In this document: piece after piece, positions 1 through 24,777 of the stretch | Layout: every line of letters starts with the position of its first letter | How positions within the stretch are numbered: position 1 is the first letter of the stretch | Source of the DNA: Pholis gunnellus | Lineage: Eukaryota; Chordata; Actinopteri; Perciformes; Pholidae | NCBI GenBank assembly: GCA_910591455.2 | Contig: OU342816.1 | Location: forward strand, 13,644,638 to 13,708,637 | Reading direction: 5' to 3' | DNA length: 64,000 nucleotides | Made by a program: the position numbers and the translations under genes | Notes under the pieces: model-generated | What the model saw: only the letters and a program-made list of their open reading frames with translations | Told to the model about the DNA's origin: nothing | Databases searched by the model: none

Positions 1-850
1 CTCATCCCTCCAAAAAATCAGCCTGACATGTTTCGCGGACATGAGGGTTTATAGATAACTTATTACTGGACGTTTTAATGTCCTCTGAAGCATTTGGTCT
101 CATTTCATGGCCCACCAGGCATGTGAGGGATTAGGGTGAGTAAATGAGGCCGGTTTCTTGTGTCAGAGGTGATTTGGACTCCTTATCAGTGGTGGAGCTG
201 CAGATCTACTGAGACTTAAGCTGACAGCCTTAATCGAATGGGAAAGCCAATAATGGTGACCACTGTAGTTAGCGTCTGAGGGTATTGTCTCTGTGTAAGG
301 CAGATAATGAGCGACTGTATGCAGAGGCGGTCCTGGAAGTGTCCCCCTCATTATGTCTGGTATTGTCTGATTTGCATTGTGTGAGTCTGTCTCCATTTGC
401 CTTGAATGGAAGGACAGAAAACTAATTTGTTTATTGTCTTAATTGTCTCTGTGCCTTTTAAACTTTGTAGAGGGTTTAAAAGTGCTACATAACAGCATTA
501 ACATTACCAAATAAATGTTAATACTTAGAAATAATCACTCTAAGCAAATTAGATCATTCCCAATAATATATTTGTGGCAGCAGGTGAGATCTGTCATTCA
601 ATCAGATGAATTACTTTATAACATGAAGGCAGATTGTTTTATTGCATAGAAAAAGTTGCTGCTCTTTCTGTGCAAGTATTGGCAACACCCTCTGTGCGTT
701 GCATTGGTATTTATGGAAAATGTCTGTACACAATTTTGTGCCAATCCAACCAGTAGACATGGAGTTATATATCAGGATAAAGGAACCCGATGATGGCGCT
801 AGAGAGAAAGTCAGGGGATGACTAAAATCAGCATGCTTCATCCTCTGTGG

Positions 851-935
851 AACATTAATGGAAATCCGTCCAATGTTTTTTGAGAAATATCAGTCTGGAC
901 CAAAACTGACATTTGCCATCCATAGAGCCACGCTG
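851..935 (-). repeat. Dispersed fish repeat remnant (copy a)
   Basis: The words TAATGGAAATCC, GAGAAATAT, TCTGGACCAAA and AGAGCCAC occur in the same order as in 9434-9522. The first part matches the reverse complement of 56463-56520. The three are copies of one SINE-like family, assigned only by internal comparison. Confidence 0.45.
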
Positions 936-2035
936 CTCGCGTGGCTAAAGGTAACAAGTACTGAAAGCTGACCTTGAATTTCTTTACTTGGTCTTCAATC
1001 ATGATTTTGCAAGATTCAGTTATCCAGTTATGCCGGGCCAAGTTCTTGTGCAGACATCATCATTTAACATTGGCTTTGAATGAACAAGAGATCTTTTGCA
1101 GAAAACGTATCTGTATTCCTCGACGCAAGTTATCCAAAAACCAGTTGGTATTGGCACCAAAACGTATTACGCTGGCCCAAGTTTAGAACGATTCTCAGCC
1201 CTGCTGTGACGACGACAAGATGGCAGCACTGAAATCTGTTTCTGGATCACAAAAGAGAGAAGGATGTGGGCAAGGAATTTAAAAAGAAAAGAGAGCATTC
1301 AAACATTGGCATTAACCATATCATGAAAGCTACATCCAGCATGGGTTTATTTAATCACAGTCAAACTGTTAAACTTTACTAGTGACATAATTGTGATTGG
1401 AGTAGTTCTTCTACCATTTCAAATGTCATTGTGTTTGTTGTTAAACTGAGTCTCTCTCCCTGCTCCCTTCTGCCGCTCATCCCTCCAACAGACCAGTCAT
1501 TTGAGGTCTTGTTGTCCAGTCACAGGGCTGATCCTGTCAACACATCCAAATATTCTGGAGCGGTGCGTTTTTGTTTTTTTTCTTGAATGAATTAGCTCTG
1601 TATCATCCAGACGCAGACTGCAGACAGCCACACATGTATGCACACACACACCCACAGGCTGCAGTTTTGGTTGTCAGGGTCCATAGATCACGGGTCATGT
1701 GTACTTGTGCTTTAGTCCGTGCCGCATAAAGTCACAACAGGAACAGATAAGACCGGTCCCAGGTTGGCTTTGCAAGCTAAATCCCCAGCAACCCCCCAGT
1801 GCTAATCGGATTAGCTGAAAAGTTAGCAGCGCGGGCCCCAAAGAGACACGACATTTTTTACACTGACTTCTGTGACATGCTTTGCTCTCCAGCCTCAATA
1901 ATCTGCTTCTTGTCTCAAAGCCGTCTCACATCATCTTTGTCAGAGTAAACAACAACTTCAGTACGTGATGAACTGTTTTTAACCTTTGGTTTAAGGATGG
2001 AAACATATATTTTGGCTGGCTGGTGGGTGGGGTAT

Positions 2036-2040
<5 letters not shown>

Positions 2041-2068
<28 letters not shown>
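2041..2068. repeat. (TG)14 microsatellite
   Basis: An uninterrupted TG dinucleotide run in intronic or upstream DNA, not next to a splice site. Long open frames crossing it on both strands are artefacts of the repeat. Confidence 0.95.
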
Positions 2069-2071
<3 letters not shown>

Positions 2072-3554
2072 GGGATCTGGTCCACCCAGGTGGGGGAACA
2101 ATGGCATGCCCGTTGTCTTAAAAGAAATGGTTGGCTGAACATAGGCGGAGGAGGGAGGGGCAAAAAGAAGAAAAAAAAAAATGAGTTGTGAAAATGATTG
2201 GTGCTGAGGCGGGGGGAGGAGACGGGGTGGTGATGGGGGAGCAGCCGGCTGAATGGGGGCAGCAGGGTGGCAACTGGACTCTTAAAGCTCTTTTCATGCT
2301 TGGTCTGTTTCAACCAACGCTGAGGACACTAAGGTCTAGCCTTGCTGATTGTTTTTCATTTATTTTTGAGAACTATTGAATAGTCAAAAACAAAAAAACT
2401 GGGATGTCCCTAGTTCTTTTTTTTCTTCTTTTGCACCCAAGTATCTGATTACACTAAATTTAGAGCATGTTTTCTCCGTAGTACAGCTGCACAGTGCACC
2501 TCACACTTGACCCACATTAATCAGTAACCACAATACAGTTGCAAAAAATGTGTATGAATAGCTCTGCCTTAAAAAAATGAAGCTTGTTTCAATTCCGTGG
2601 TAAAATAGTAAATGTACTGTACTTCAACTGTACTACACAACTGAGATCTTTTTATTCCACATGTTGTTCTTCCTTGTCAAAACCTGGCACCTACGTTACC
2701 CACAATGCAACCCTAACTGCCGACAGTTCGATCAGATATCTGTGAGTGTCATGCTAGTAGCGGCTAATGTAGCTAGCCTCAGGCAGAGATAAGCAGCGGG
2801 CTACAGAGGTCTGGTGAGATTGCCTCTTTTCAAAATCACACCTCCACATTTTTGTATTTCCAAACTTGTAGTCTTCCCTACACCTGTTCCCCTTTTGGTC
2901 CACGACAACACGTGATGGAGTAAATCCACTGAACGTCACACTGTGACACCTGACGGTGTAAGAGGGAGGAGAGGGGAGGGGAAGGGATGTATCCTTTACC
3001 ATCTTGCATGAAAACTGACAAAGAAGAACAAGATGGCACAACAAGTCTATTTTCTCACTGTTGTGAGCTGGCCCCCTCTATAACAGCAGCCAAGTCCAAA
3101 ATGGCTGAAAACAACCCACTTGGCTCTATGAGTCAACAGCCCAGTGTCAAACTGGCTGGCCTTCTCATGACTGCATTCCCCCAATGATGCCTAGGGAACT
3201 GGTTTTCTGGCCAAGATGTGGTTTTGTGGTTACAGTCAGCCAGGCAGAAGGGAGATGAAAATGATGCCATGTGGACAAGAAGCCTTTTCTTCTTTGTTCT
3301 GCTAGCATGGCAGAGTGGCTCCAGGTTGGCCTGGGAAGACATTCAGTCAATCTGCCAAACACAATGCCGTCTAGAATTGCATTAGACTTGAGGGTCAGAA
3401 TTAGAATACGAATACAGGCACGGTGAAATGTCGTTTTTATGTTGAGTTTAATACTATTTTCTGGCTTTAATGGCTCATGAATAACAGAGGACCATTGCAC
3501 AGCACCTGCAGAAAGCATGACGTTGATTTATGTGCATGTCTGTGTGTTTTTCAG

Positions 3555-17253
<13,699 letters not shown>

Positions 17254-19530
17254 AGTCCCTGACGGTTCAGCGGTGATGTTGTGCAGCAGGAGGCAGCACA
17301 AGAGAAGCCAGCAGTCACTGTGTGTGTGTGTGCGTGTGTGTGTGACGCTCCCACTGATCTGAGACCTGCAGGGTAACACCACCTCACAGTCCGGACATTC
17401 CCCCCCCATCATCATGCTTTTGTTCTCGGCAGTATTCAGTAGATTTACACACATTACACACACACACACACAGGTATGTATGTACAGATGTGTATTTTCT
17501 TTTGAATGAATGTTCGCTGACGTTCATTTGTTTTGTACTATTTCCTCAAACTGTGTTCAGCTCTTGGCTGTTGTTCAGCGTGTCTGTACGATGGTGTCTC
17601 ATGTGCATCGTCAACTTTTTTTTTTTTTTCTTTTTTTTTATGAAAGTGTATATATTATATATATTTTGTTATTTAAGATATTTTGGCACTCAGATTTTCG
17701 TTTCATGTAAGCGTCTGGGTCATGTTCATGTTGATCCGTGTTCATGGCGTCCAGGTGAGTTTTTAGGACGGGACATGACGTCAGAGACCAAACAGCTGCT
17801 CCTCTGAGGCAGCTCTTCACTGATGGTTCACAGTCACACTGAGAGAAGGTTCGCCAGTGTGTTTGCTTCATTTTCATTTTTTTAATTGGCACCAGTATTT
17901 CTCCAAAACATGACAAACACTGAGGTGTTTCCCCCCAGAGTCACTTGAAACGCAGGATAATCATAATTATCTATAAAAACTGTCAATCAGACACACTGGC
18001 AGCCTTCTTTTGCAAACTGCTGTCAAGCACTTGTACTGTTTGTAAATATGTGGTAGTGTGCAGACCTGCTAGTGGTGGACTTGGGCTGTAACTGATGGTG
18101 AAAAGGTCAAAGGTTAGAGATCTGCTGTGCCTGTTTTTTGAGAATGCATCATACACTGAGTTTGTTTTGTTTCTTCGGTTTGCTCTGTGTGTGTTTTCTG
18201 TGTGTTTCCACTGAGAGCTCGTTGGGCCTGAAGAAGTGTTGTCGTGTTGGTGCGTGTTTCATGTGTTTACTACAGATGACCCATACTGTACTGCAGCTGT
18301 ATGTTTTCATCCAGTTTGAGAATTAAAGGTGACATTAAAGGTTTTCGTTTGGAAAAAGAGAAGTTGTTTATCGCTTATTGTTGTTTTGAAGGGGTCTCCA
18401 GAATCCTTAAAAACTCTTCTAAACATCAAGATCAACAAAATATTCCATTCTATCACCTTATTCTTCACCCCGTACTCGCTACTCCTCCTGGGGTCCGCAC
18501 ACAAACAAAAATATAAAAATAGTTATGAGTTAAATAACTCAACATATAAAAAGGTAGACAATGAAAGCAAACAAAATAAAAACGAACAAAAAACGATTTC
18601 AAAACATAAGTTACATCTAATTAAGATTCATGCTATTTTCATACACAATAGGTTTATTGTTTTCTTTTGGCATTGTACAAATTAACCAACGCAACATGTC
18701 ATTTCCGGATGCTTTTTTTTTGGGGGGGGGGGATTGCATATTGAAAACTGGTTAAAAACATTTTATATTTTAGCCAGAGGGGAACATTTTTTTTTTTAAT
18801 TGTTGAAATACTTTCTGAGCAGCAGTAAGTGTTTTTAAAGATCATCAGGGATTTATTACTCAGCCAAATGGATATTTGAATGTCTTGATAACAGATAAGA
18901 GGCACAAACTGGAGGTAATCTACAGTAAAATGATCGCTCTGCCTGATTAATAGTAAGTCATCTGAAACATGCAACAACACTGGAATGCGTCCGCAGTGGC
19001 CCGTCTTGTAAATATGATGTACTGATTGCTCACTGTGTAGGTTTTTTGTGAAAAAATACATTTTGTTGCAGCGTGCTACATTTTGCCCAGAAGACTTGCA
19101 ACGTTAAAGTAATGATGTTTTCTGTTTTATTTTTTTCCCCCCACTGAGTTGAGGTGTTGAAGTTGTAGAAATGTCTGGGTACAGGAAGTCCTCGGGCAAG
19201 AAGTGTGCAGTGCGGTCATTGTAGTTTAGAGAAGCTGCACGAAGCCATAACACCAACCGCCTACGGTGTGCAGTCAAACATTAGTTATTAGATCCGTAAA
19301 TCTGCACCTCGTCTTTTCAGCTTAATACAACTTTAAATACAAACATGTTTGGGATTTTTCAACTAAGGGAAAACATTAGAAACTGAACATTGCAATTATG
19401 TTCTTTTCTTTTCCTAAATGTGTGTAAATTAAGTGCTGTACATGTGATTCTTTGATGCTTGCAGTTTTTTTTGTTTTTTTTATATTTTTTGCAAGAAAAT
19501 AATGCCAAATAAAAAGGTTTCATTTAAAGA
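17254..19530 (+). other. mcam: mcam 3'UTR
   Basis: Sequence from the stop codon exon to the likely cleavage site. It contains short TG and CA runs, a T-rich stretch near 17617 and an 11-base G run at 18722-18732. No convincing coding sequence was seen on either strand. The extent is set by the AATAAA at 19508. Confidence 0.6.
19508..19513 (+). terminator. mcam: mcam polyadenylation signal
   Basis: AATAAA, followed 20-50 bases later by a GT/T-rich element (GTGTTTTGTGTCGTTGTTTTT), the usual layout of a cleavage and polyadenylation site. Confidence 0.65.
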
Positions 19531-20030
19531 GAGACTGTGTTTTGTGTCGTTGTTTTTCCAGAGGAATGAAAAGAGTACTTTTCAAAATGAACCACAACAG
19601 TAGTGAGTTCAGTGTGCTCCGCGTCAGCGCTGCACAGTCCCCACGGGGAGGAGACGGGAAGGAGCGCCGCCTCCAAACCGCTGTCAGCGCGAGCTGGACA
19701 TGACTCCCAACAGTAGCTCGGATTTCCAGCTGGAGTCTGGAGGGACAGAAAACAGCTCACAGCTCACATCTGCAACCAATTCAAGCGCCTCAGAGCTGCA
19801 AAACCAATCAGCTGGTCACCATTCATTTAGTGTAAAGCGGAGAACTTTCAAACACTAACAAGCCAAAGTGATGAAACTGCTTCTTGCTTTTATTTTATTC
19901 ACTTTTTAAGCGCTCTACATTTAGGCTAACACGCCTATGCATGGGGATCGAACCGCCAACCCTGCAATTAGTGGCCAACCTGCTTTACCTCTACTGTGTT
20001 TTGACAGCCTCTATATTTCACAGCCTTATA

Positions 20031-20240
20031 ACTAGCTCTCTGAGGCACAGACGGCGGTGCTTTAAGCTAAACTGATTTGCTGGAGTTTGGCAGGAATGCT
20101 GTTTTCCACGTGCACCGCTTTAAATTGACGGTGTAAGCATGCTAACGTTTGCTAATTAGCTCTAACAAAGTACAGCTGAGGCTGAAATGTCGTTAGTTTA
20201 ACAGCAATTTTGTCATAAACCAAAAGAATTGGCCAAATCA
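20031..20240 (-). repeat. SINE-like dispersed fish repeat
   Basis: The words GCATGCTAACGTTTGCTAATTAG, ACAAAGTACAGCTGAGGCTG and TTGTCATAAACCAAA match the reverse complement of 56590-56700, so the two are opposite-strand copies of one family. Repeated GCTAA/GCTAAC words are typical of it. Confidence 0.6.
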
Positions 20241-22944
20241 ACATGTTGACCTGAAGTTGGCGTTGGTTAGATGGATGAGGATCACAAAAGCTATTATAAT
20301 CCATCTACTTATTTTACTATTAAAAATGAACCTGATTAATTAATAAACCTTTACAAACTAGAAACTGAGAAAACTATAAGTGTCCAAGACATTTAGATCA
20401 TTTGACAGACAAACTGATTTATTTTATTATGAGACGAATAAGTTGACCTCTCTTAAGTGTTTAGTTTTAAGGAATTTGTGCAGTGAGTTCCTCTGAGACC
20501 TAAAACAGCCTGCAGTGATTACGGACAAACCACACACATCAGATGTTAAAGAAAATACTGTTTAATTAAAAATCTTAATGGCTTAGGCATGAAAACATGG
20601 CAACACAACAAATGCTGAGGATATTAAAAAGACAATAAATAAAATCATATTTACAAAGGCAAGAACGAAACAAATAAGACAACTTTTTAGTCGGCAAGTT
20701 CTTGTCGAAAATGTTAGTTACCATGGTGATGACGCCACACAGCACTCACCAGTGGATCTGACCCAACACACCGGCTGAGTTGACCAGTGACTCGGAGGGA
20801 GTGTGTGTGCGTGTGTGTGTGAGAGAGACAGCGATTCAACAGAAGTGTATCCTCACAGCGGCACTTTCATGGTCAGGACTTAGTCCCCGTTAGATCGAGT
20901 GAACACAAAGCTGACGACACATTCTCTGTAAATCAGCGCGAGCTGAGGGGGCAGCATGCTGCTTTTGAGATGCTTTTGGTTTGGGGCAAATTATTAAAGC
21001 TGCACGATCTCTGTGGAATCAACGAGACCGAAGCCTCAGATTCACCAAACCAATGTACAGTTTTTGCTCATTTTACACCAATGGACAGTATGTTTCCTCA
21101 CTACTTTAATCACATTAAGCATACTTCTGTTTCCAAGAGCCTGAAGACGGCTCTGACTGGTTTTTACAGCCATGTCGACATATTTCAAACATATTTTAGG
21201 CATAAAATGAAAATCTGCAGCCCGACAAATATGCCAGTATCAACTAGAGGTGGAAGATCACCCAATATCTGCTTTAGATCAGACACTTCTTATTGTTAAA
21301 AGCAGCTAATGTGCTAACATGTAAGAGAAATGTCATGATTTATTAGGTATGTGCATTATTAATGAGCTACTACCGCAAAATAATTGTGCAACACGCAAGG
21401 CATTTCATTTTACTATTCTCCGTTGGTGACTTAATCACATGCACGTTTGAACGAAGGACTTTTGAATACAAACTGAAGTTATCGCTGCACACAACAGCAG
21501 CAGAGGTGCAAATATCGCAGCACAGAGGAAGGTGTTCATGTGAAATGATGTATCTTTTGGAATGAACCTTTGACGCTAGTATTGTTACTCAAAACAAGAC
21601 TTTGTATCGGTATCCACCCACCCTTAGTATCAACTTTCAAGTCTGTAGTAGTACGGTTGCACATTGCATTCATTAAGTAAAAAAAAAAAAAAAAAAGGCA
21701 GTTATTATAGCATAGAATACATTAGAACTTGTAAATAGTACCTCATAATTGCAAGAAAACTAAGTCATACAAAGCAAGAGATGCGCTTTAGTTATTCTTT
21801 TACTTTGAATGCAGTGCACGACCGTTTCGCCACCAGGAAACATTAAAAGGTTTATTTTTCAGCTGCAAGATGTTCAGCTTTGTAGATATCTTGGTTCCAA
21901 ATCCATAACTATTGTATTTATGAACTCTCGGATATATATATTTCTGTATTGATAAGAGCTCAAATCATCCATTGTGCATACCTCTAATCTCTTGATATTC
22001 TGTGATTGAATGTGGATAAATGAGACAAACGGTCAGGAATAAAAGGCTCACACTGAAAAGAGAAGCGGTGCAGCAGTAAGTGTGAGGGACTCTTTTCGTT
22101 TGGGTTTGTCTGCTGCTGGCATGTGCAGGTTGCGATTGACAGAAGGCACATTAACGTGTTACTGCAGAAATCAGAAGTGACGACTGAAGGTCTATTTTTG
22201 GAAAGGGGGGAGGAAAAAAAAAGGAGCAAACCGTACTCCTCGTGCGAGACGCTTCCGACATATTGTCTGTGTTTGAATTGTGAAAGTGGACTCTGGTCTC
22301 GTTTCTGGCAGTGACTGGTTATTTATGGGTGGAGCCTGCAGACATGCACACGATGACAACACTGATGTTTGATCATGTTAACCATGTGAATTACTATCAA
22401 TCTTTTTGTAGGGTCTAAATTTGTGGAAAATGTCCGTTTAAATTTCCTAAAGCCCAAGTTGGTGTCCTCAGAGTGCTAGTTTTGTCCAATCAACACTTCA
22501 AAAACCCAAAATCATCGAGTCACTACCGCATAAGACAAAATAAAAACCGCAAAATCCTCACAACTGAGTTGCTGGAGCTTTTGATATTGTCACAGTAATG
22601 AAAATAATTGCAGATACATTTTCTGCCAATCTTGTAATGTAATATCTTTGCATCATGGCATTGCAACGATAAGCAGGAAAATCCAATCATTGGAATGTTT
22701 CTGTAATAATGTGTCATTAGTGAAGGCTCGTCCACAAACACGACCAACATTAAATAATGTTTGCTTCAGCGTCTGTTCGTTACATTCTACCCTGGCGTGT
22801 TACTGAGTGCCTGAGTCCTCATGACCACCGTCTGTGTTTTTGCTTTAGGGCTCGCATGTATATCCATCATCTGATTCCTCAGCTGTCTGTACATAATGTG
22901 AGCTTAATCACATCAACATGTGAGAGGAACTCTAACGGGACACG

Positions 22945-23610
22945 TTAAAGGGATAGTTCACATTTTTTTTGAAGAGGGGTTTGTAGGAGGTACTTATCCA
23001 TGTTCGCTGTATTACCTACAGTACAGAGGAACAAATAGGAGCAAAGCAACGCACCGCTGTGGCAAAACGTTTGGCCACCGACAACAACCTATAATCGGTT
23101 AAAGTGTGCGCTATATTGAGAGTATGTTCACCGCTTTATCTTCAGACAACAGCCCTTTCAGACAGGGACCTGAAGCCATTCTCTATGCTCTCATCTTACC
23201 TCTCAGAACAAAGGGAGTTTCTGGACTACCGCCGCCTCGATCGGTTGGTTAGTTTGTGTAATTGTGTGACTTTGGTGTTTTAAAGGGTTGTTTCGGATTT
23301 ACAAAAGTCACACAAAAACACAAACTAACTAAACAAAGGAGGCAGTGGTAGACCAGCAACTCCTGTGTTTTGCAAGATAAAATGACTGTTTTTGTCAATG
23401 GAGTCTCGTAGCATATATAACATCAAGTAAAGCAGTGAAAACATAAATAACTGTAGCTGCTGTGCTCATCCTCAGGAGTACATTACTTTGCACCTGTGCT
23501 GTTTCTCCCAACTGGGGGCATAATGATCGCCATCTACTGTAAGTAATAAACCGATTATGGATAAGTACGTCATACGTCCCCACTTCAAACTATCTGAACT
23601 ATCCCTTTAA
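22945..23610. mobile_element. 666-bp foldback (MITE-like) element with TTAA ends
   Basis: The ends are perfect inverted repeats, TTAAAGGGATAGTTCA at 22945-22960 and TGAACTATCCCTTTAA at 23595-23610. The inverted similarity continues inwards for about 80 bases (TACTTATCCAT, TATTAC.TACAGTA). If TTAA is the duplicated target, the element itself starts AGGGATAGTTCA. TTAA targets are used by piggyBac and Kolobok transposases. It has no transposase frame, so it is non-autonomous. Confidence 0.75.
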
Positions 23611-23962
23611 AAGTCCTTTTGCTTGTTAGTAAGACACCATGAGATTAAACAGAAGCGTTACGGTAAATAAACCAGCCTTCGGTGGCAGGCAATCATGGAA
23701 TTAAATGACAAAACTAAACTTGTGAAAATCCAGCCAGTTAGTACTACACTCAGCACAACAATTTATGAGCGTACTTAAACATTAAATCTTGTTATTTCAT
23801 TATAGAACCATCACTGAACCGGGAGCTGAGAGGAAATACGGAGTCAAGTTCAAGTGGTCGAATACCATCGAAACAAAAACGGAGCGAGGCCACAGCGACG
23901 CGTACGAAACGAAGCCCTGCAATACTGCACTGCGACTGAACATTCACATTCATCAGCATTGA

Positions 23963-23964
<2 letters not shown>

Positions 23965-24013
<49 letters not shown>
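23965..24013. repeat. (CA)n microsatellite
   Basis: About 24 CA units in the intergenic or cbl 3'UTR region. On the cbl transcript this would be a UG tract. Confidence 0.95.
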
Positions 24014-24743
24014 ACAGCGTTAATCACTAATTTTTCCGACAGAACTAGCGTCGCTACATATTCGTACGCCACAAAACTTGCCAAGAAGCCCGTAAAAAAG
24101 CACCAACCCGAACCGAGTCAGAAGCGACTATCCGCGGGGTCCTTCTACTGATCACTGTAGCTTCAAACACTTAGCTTAATGAGCGAAGCTACTCTGGACT
24201 GAGGGGGGGGGGGGACGATGCCACAGCACGAGTGGACCTCAGCGAAGTACAACGGGGTCAGAACTTGGCTACAGAGAGCTCACATTAAAAGGCTTTCCAT
24301 TCTCCGCGAATGCTGCGTTCAGGTCATATCGGACTCGACTGAGCTGCTCCTTGAACCCAAACTGGGCCGACCGTCGGATACTTCTGTTCAAGGGAGCCAA
24401 AAAAACCTCAATCGCCAAGTGGCGATTACGAGTAAACAAGAGATTTTGAGGGCTTCAATGTCAAAACAATTGGCATTGGCATAACAGTAGTCCAAGATAA
24501 TCAAAATAATATATTTTAACACAAAACTCCACTTAGAAAAAGCAAGTAATACCTGCTGCAGAAATGACTTTGGGTGTTTTCAAAGACTACAACTTGCAGA
24601 TAATGTCTTCTGATATGACGTGAACGCAGCTACTTTACTTCACTCTGAAGAGTAAAGTACTTGTGGCCCTGCAGGAAAGTGCTTGGTAAATGCTATCCAT
24701 GATAATGGCACAGAGTGAGACAGAGACGAGACAGAGATAGAAA

Positions 24744-24759
24744 GGGGGGGGGGGGGGGG
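24744..24759 (-). repeat. 16-base homopolymer 18 bases after the cbl stop codon
   Basis: Sixteen G on the plus strand, hence a C16 run in the cbl mRNA, starting 18 bases after the TAG at 24778-24780. Confidence 0.9.
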
Positions 24760-24777
24760 TGCCTGCACCTGCAGCGA

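Larger units (their letters stand above)
1..3554 (+). other. mcam intron 1 or upstream non-coding DNA
   Basis: No exon could be supported in this stretch. The first recognisable mcam exon begins at 3555 with a split codon, so a signal-peptide exon must lie upstream, outside the window. The interval holds a (TG)14 run, a fish dispersed-repeat remnant near 850-935, purine-rich tracts around 2150-2240 and otherwise unremarkable AT-rich DNA. Open frames here are short, lack splice support and do not resemble known proteins. Confidence 0.6.
19531..24777. other. Convergent mcam/cbl intergenic region including cbl 3'UTR
   Basis: No coding exon was recognised between the mcam poly(A) region and the cbl stop codon. 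The cbl 3'UTR must occupy the right part; its end is unclear, because candidate minus-strand signals (reverse of ATTAAA/AATAAA) lie near 20410-20570. It holds a SINE-like copy, a TTAA-ended foldback element, a (CA)n run, a poly(A) run at about 21680 and two G runs. Confidence 0.5.

Noticed and set aside
18329..19061. 118- and 120-codon frames in the mcam 3'UTR
   Set aside because: Low-complexity lysine/asparagine-rich or AT-driven frames with no splice or family support.
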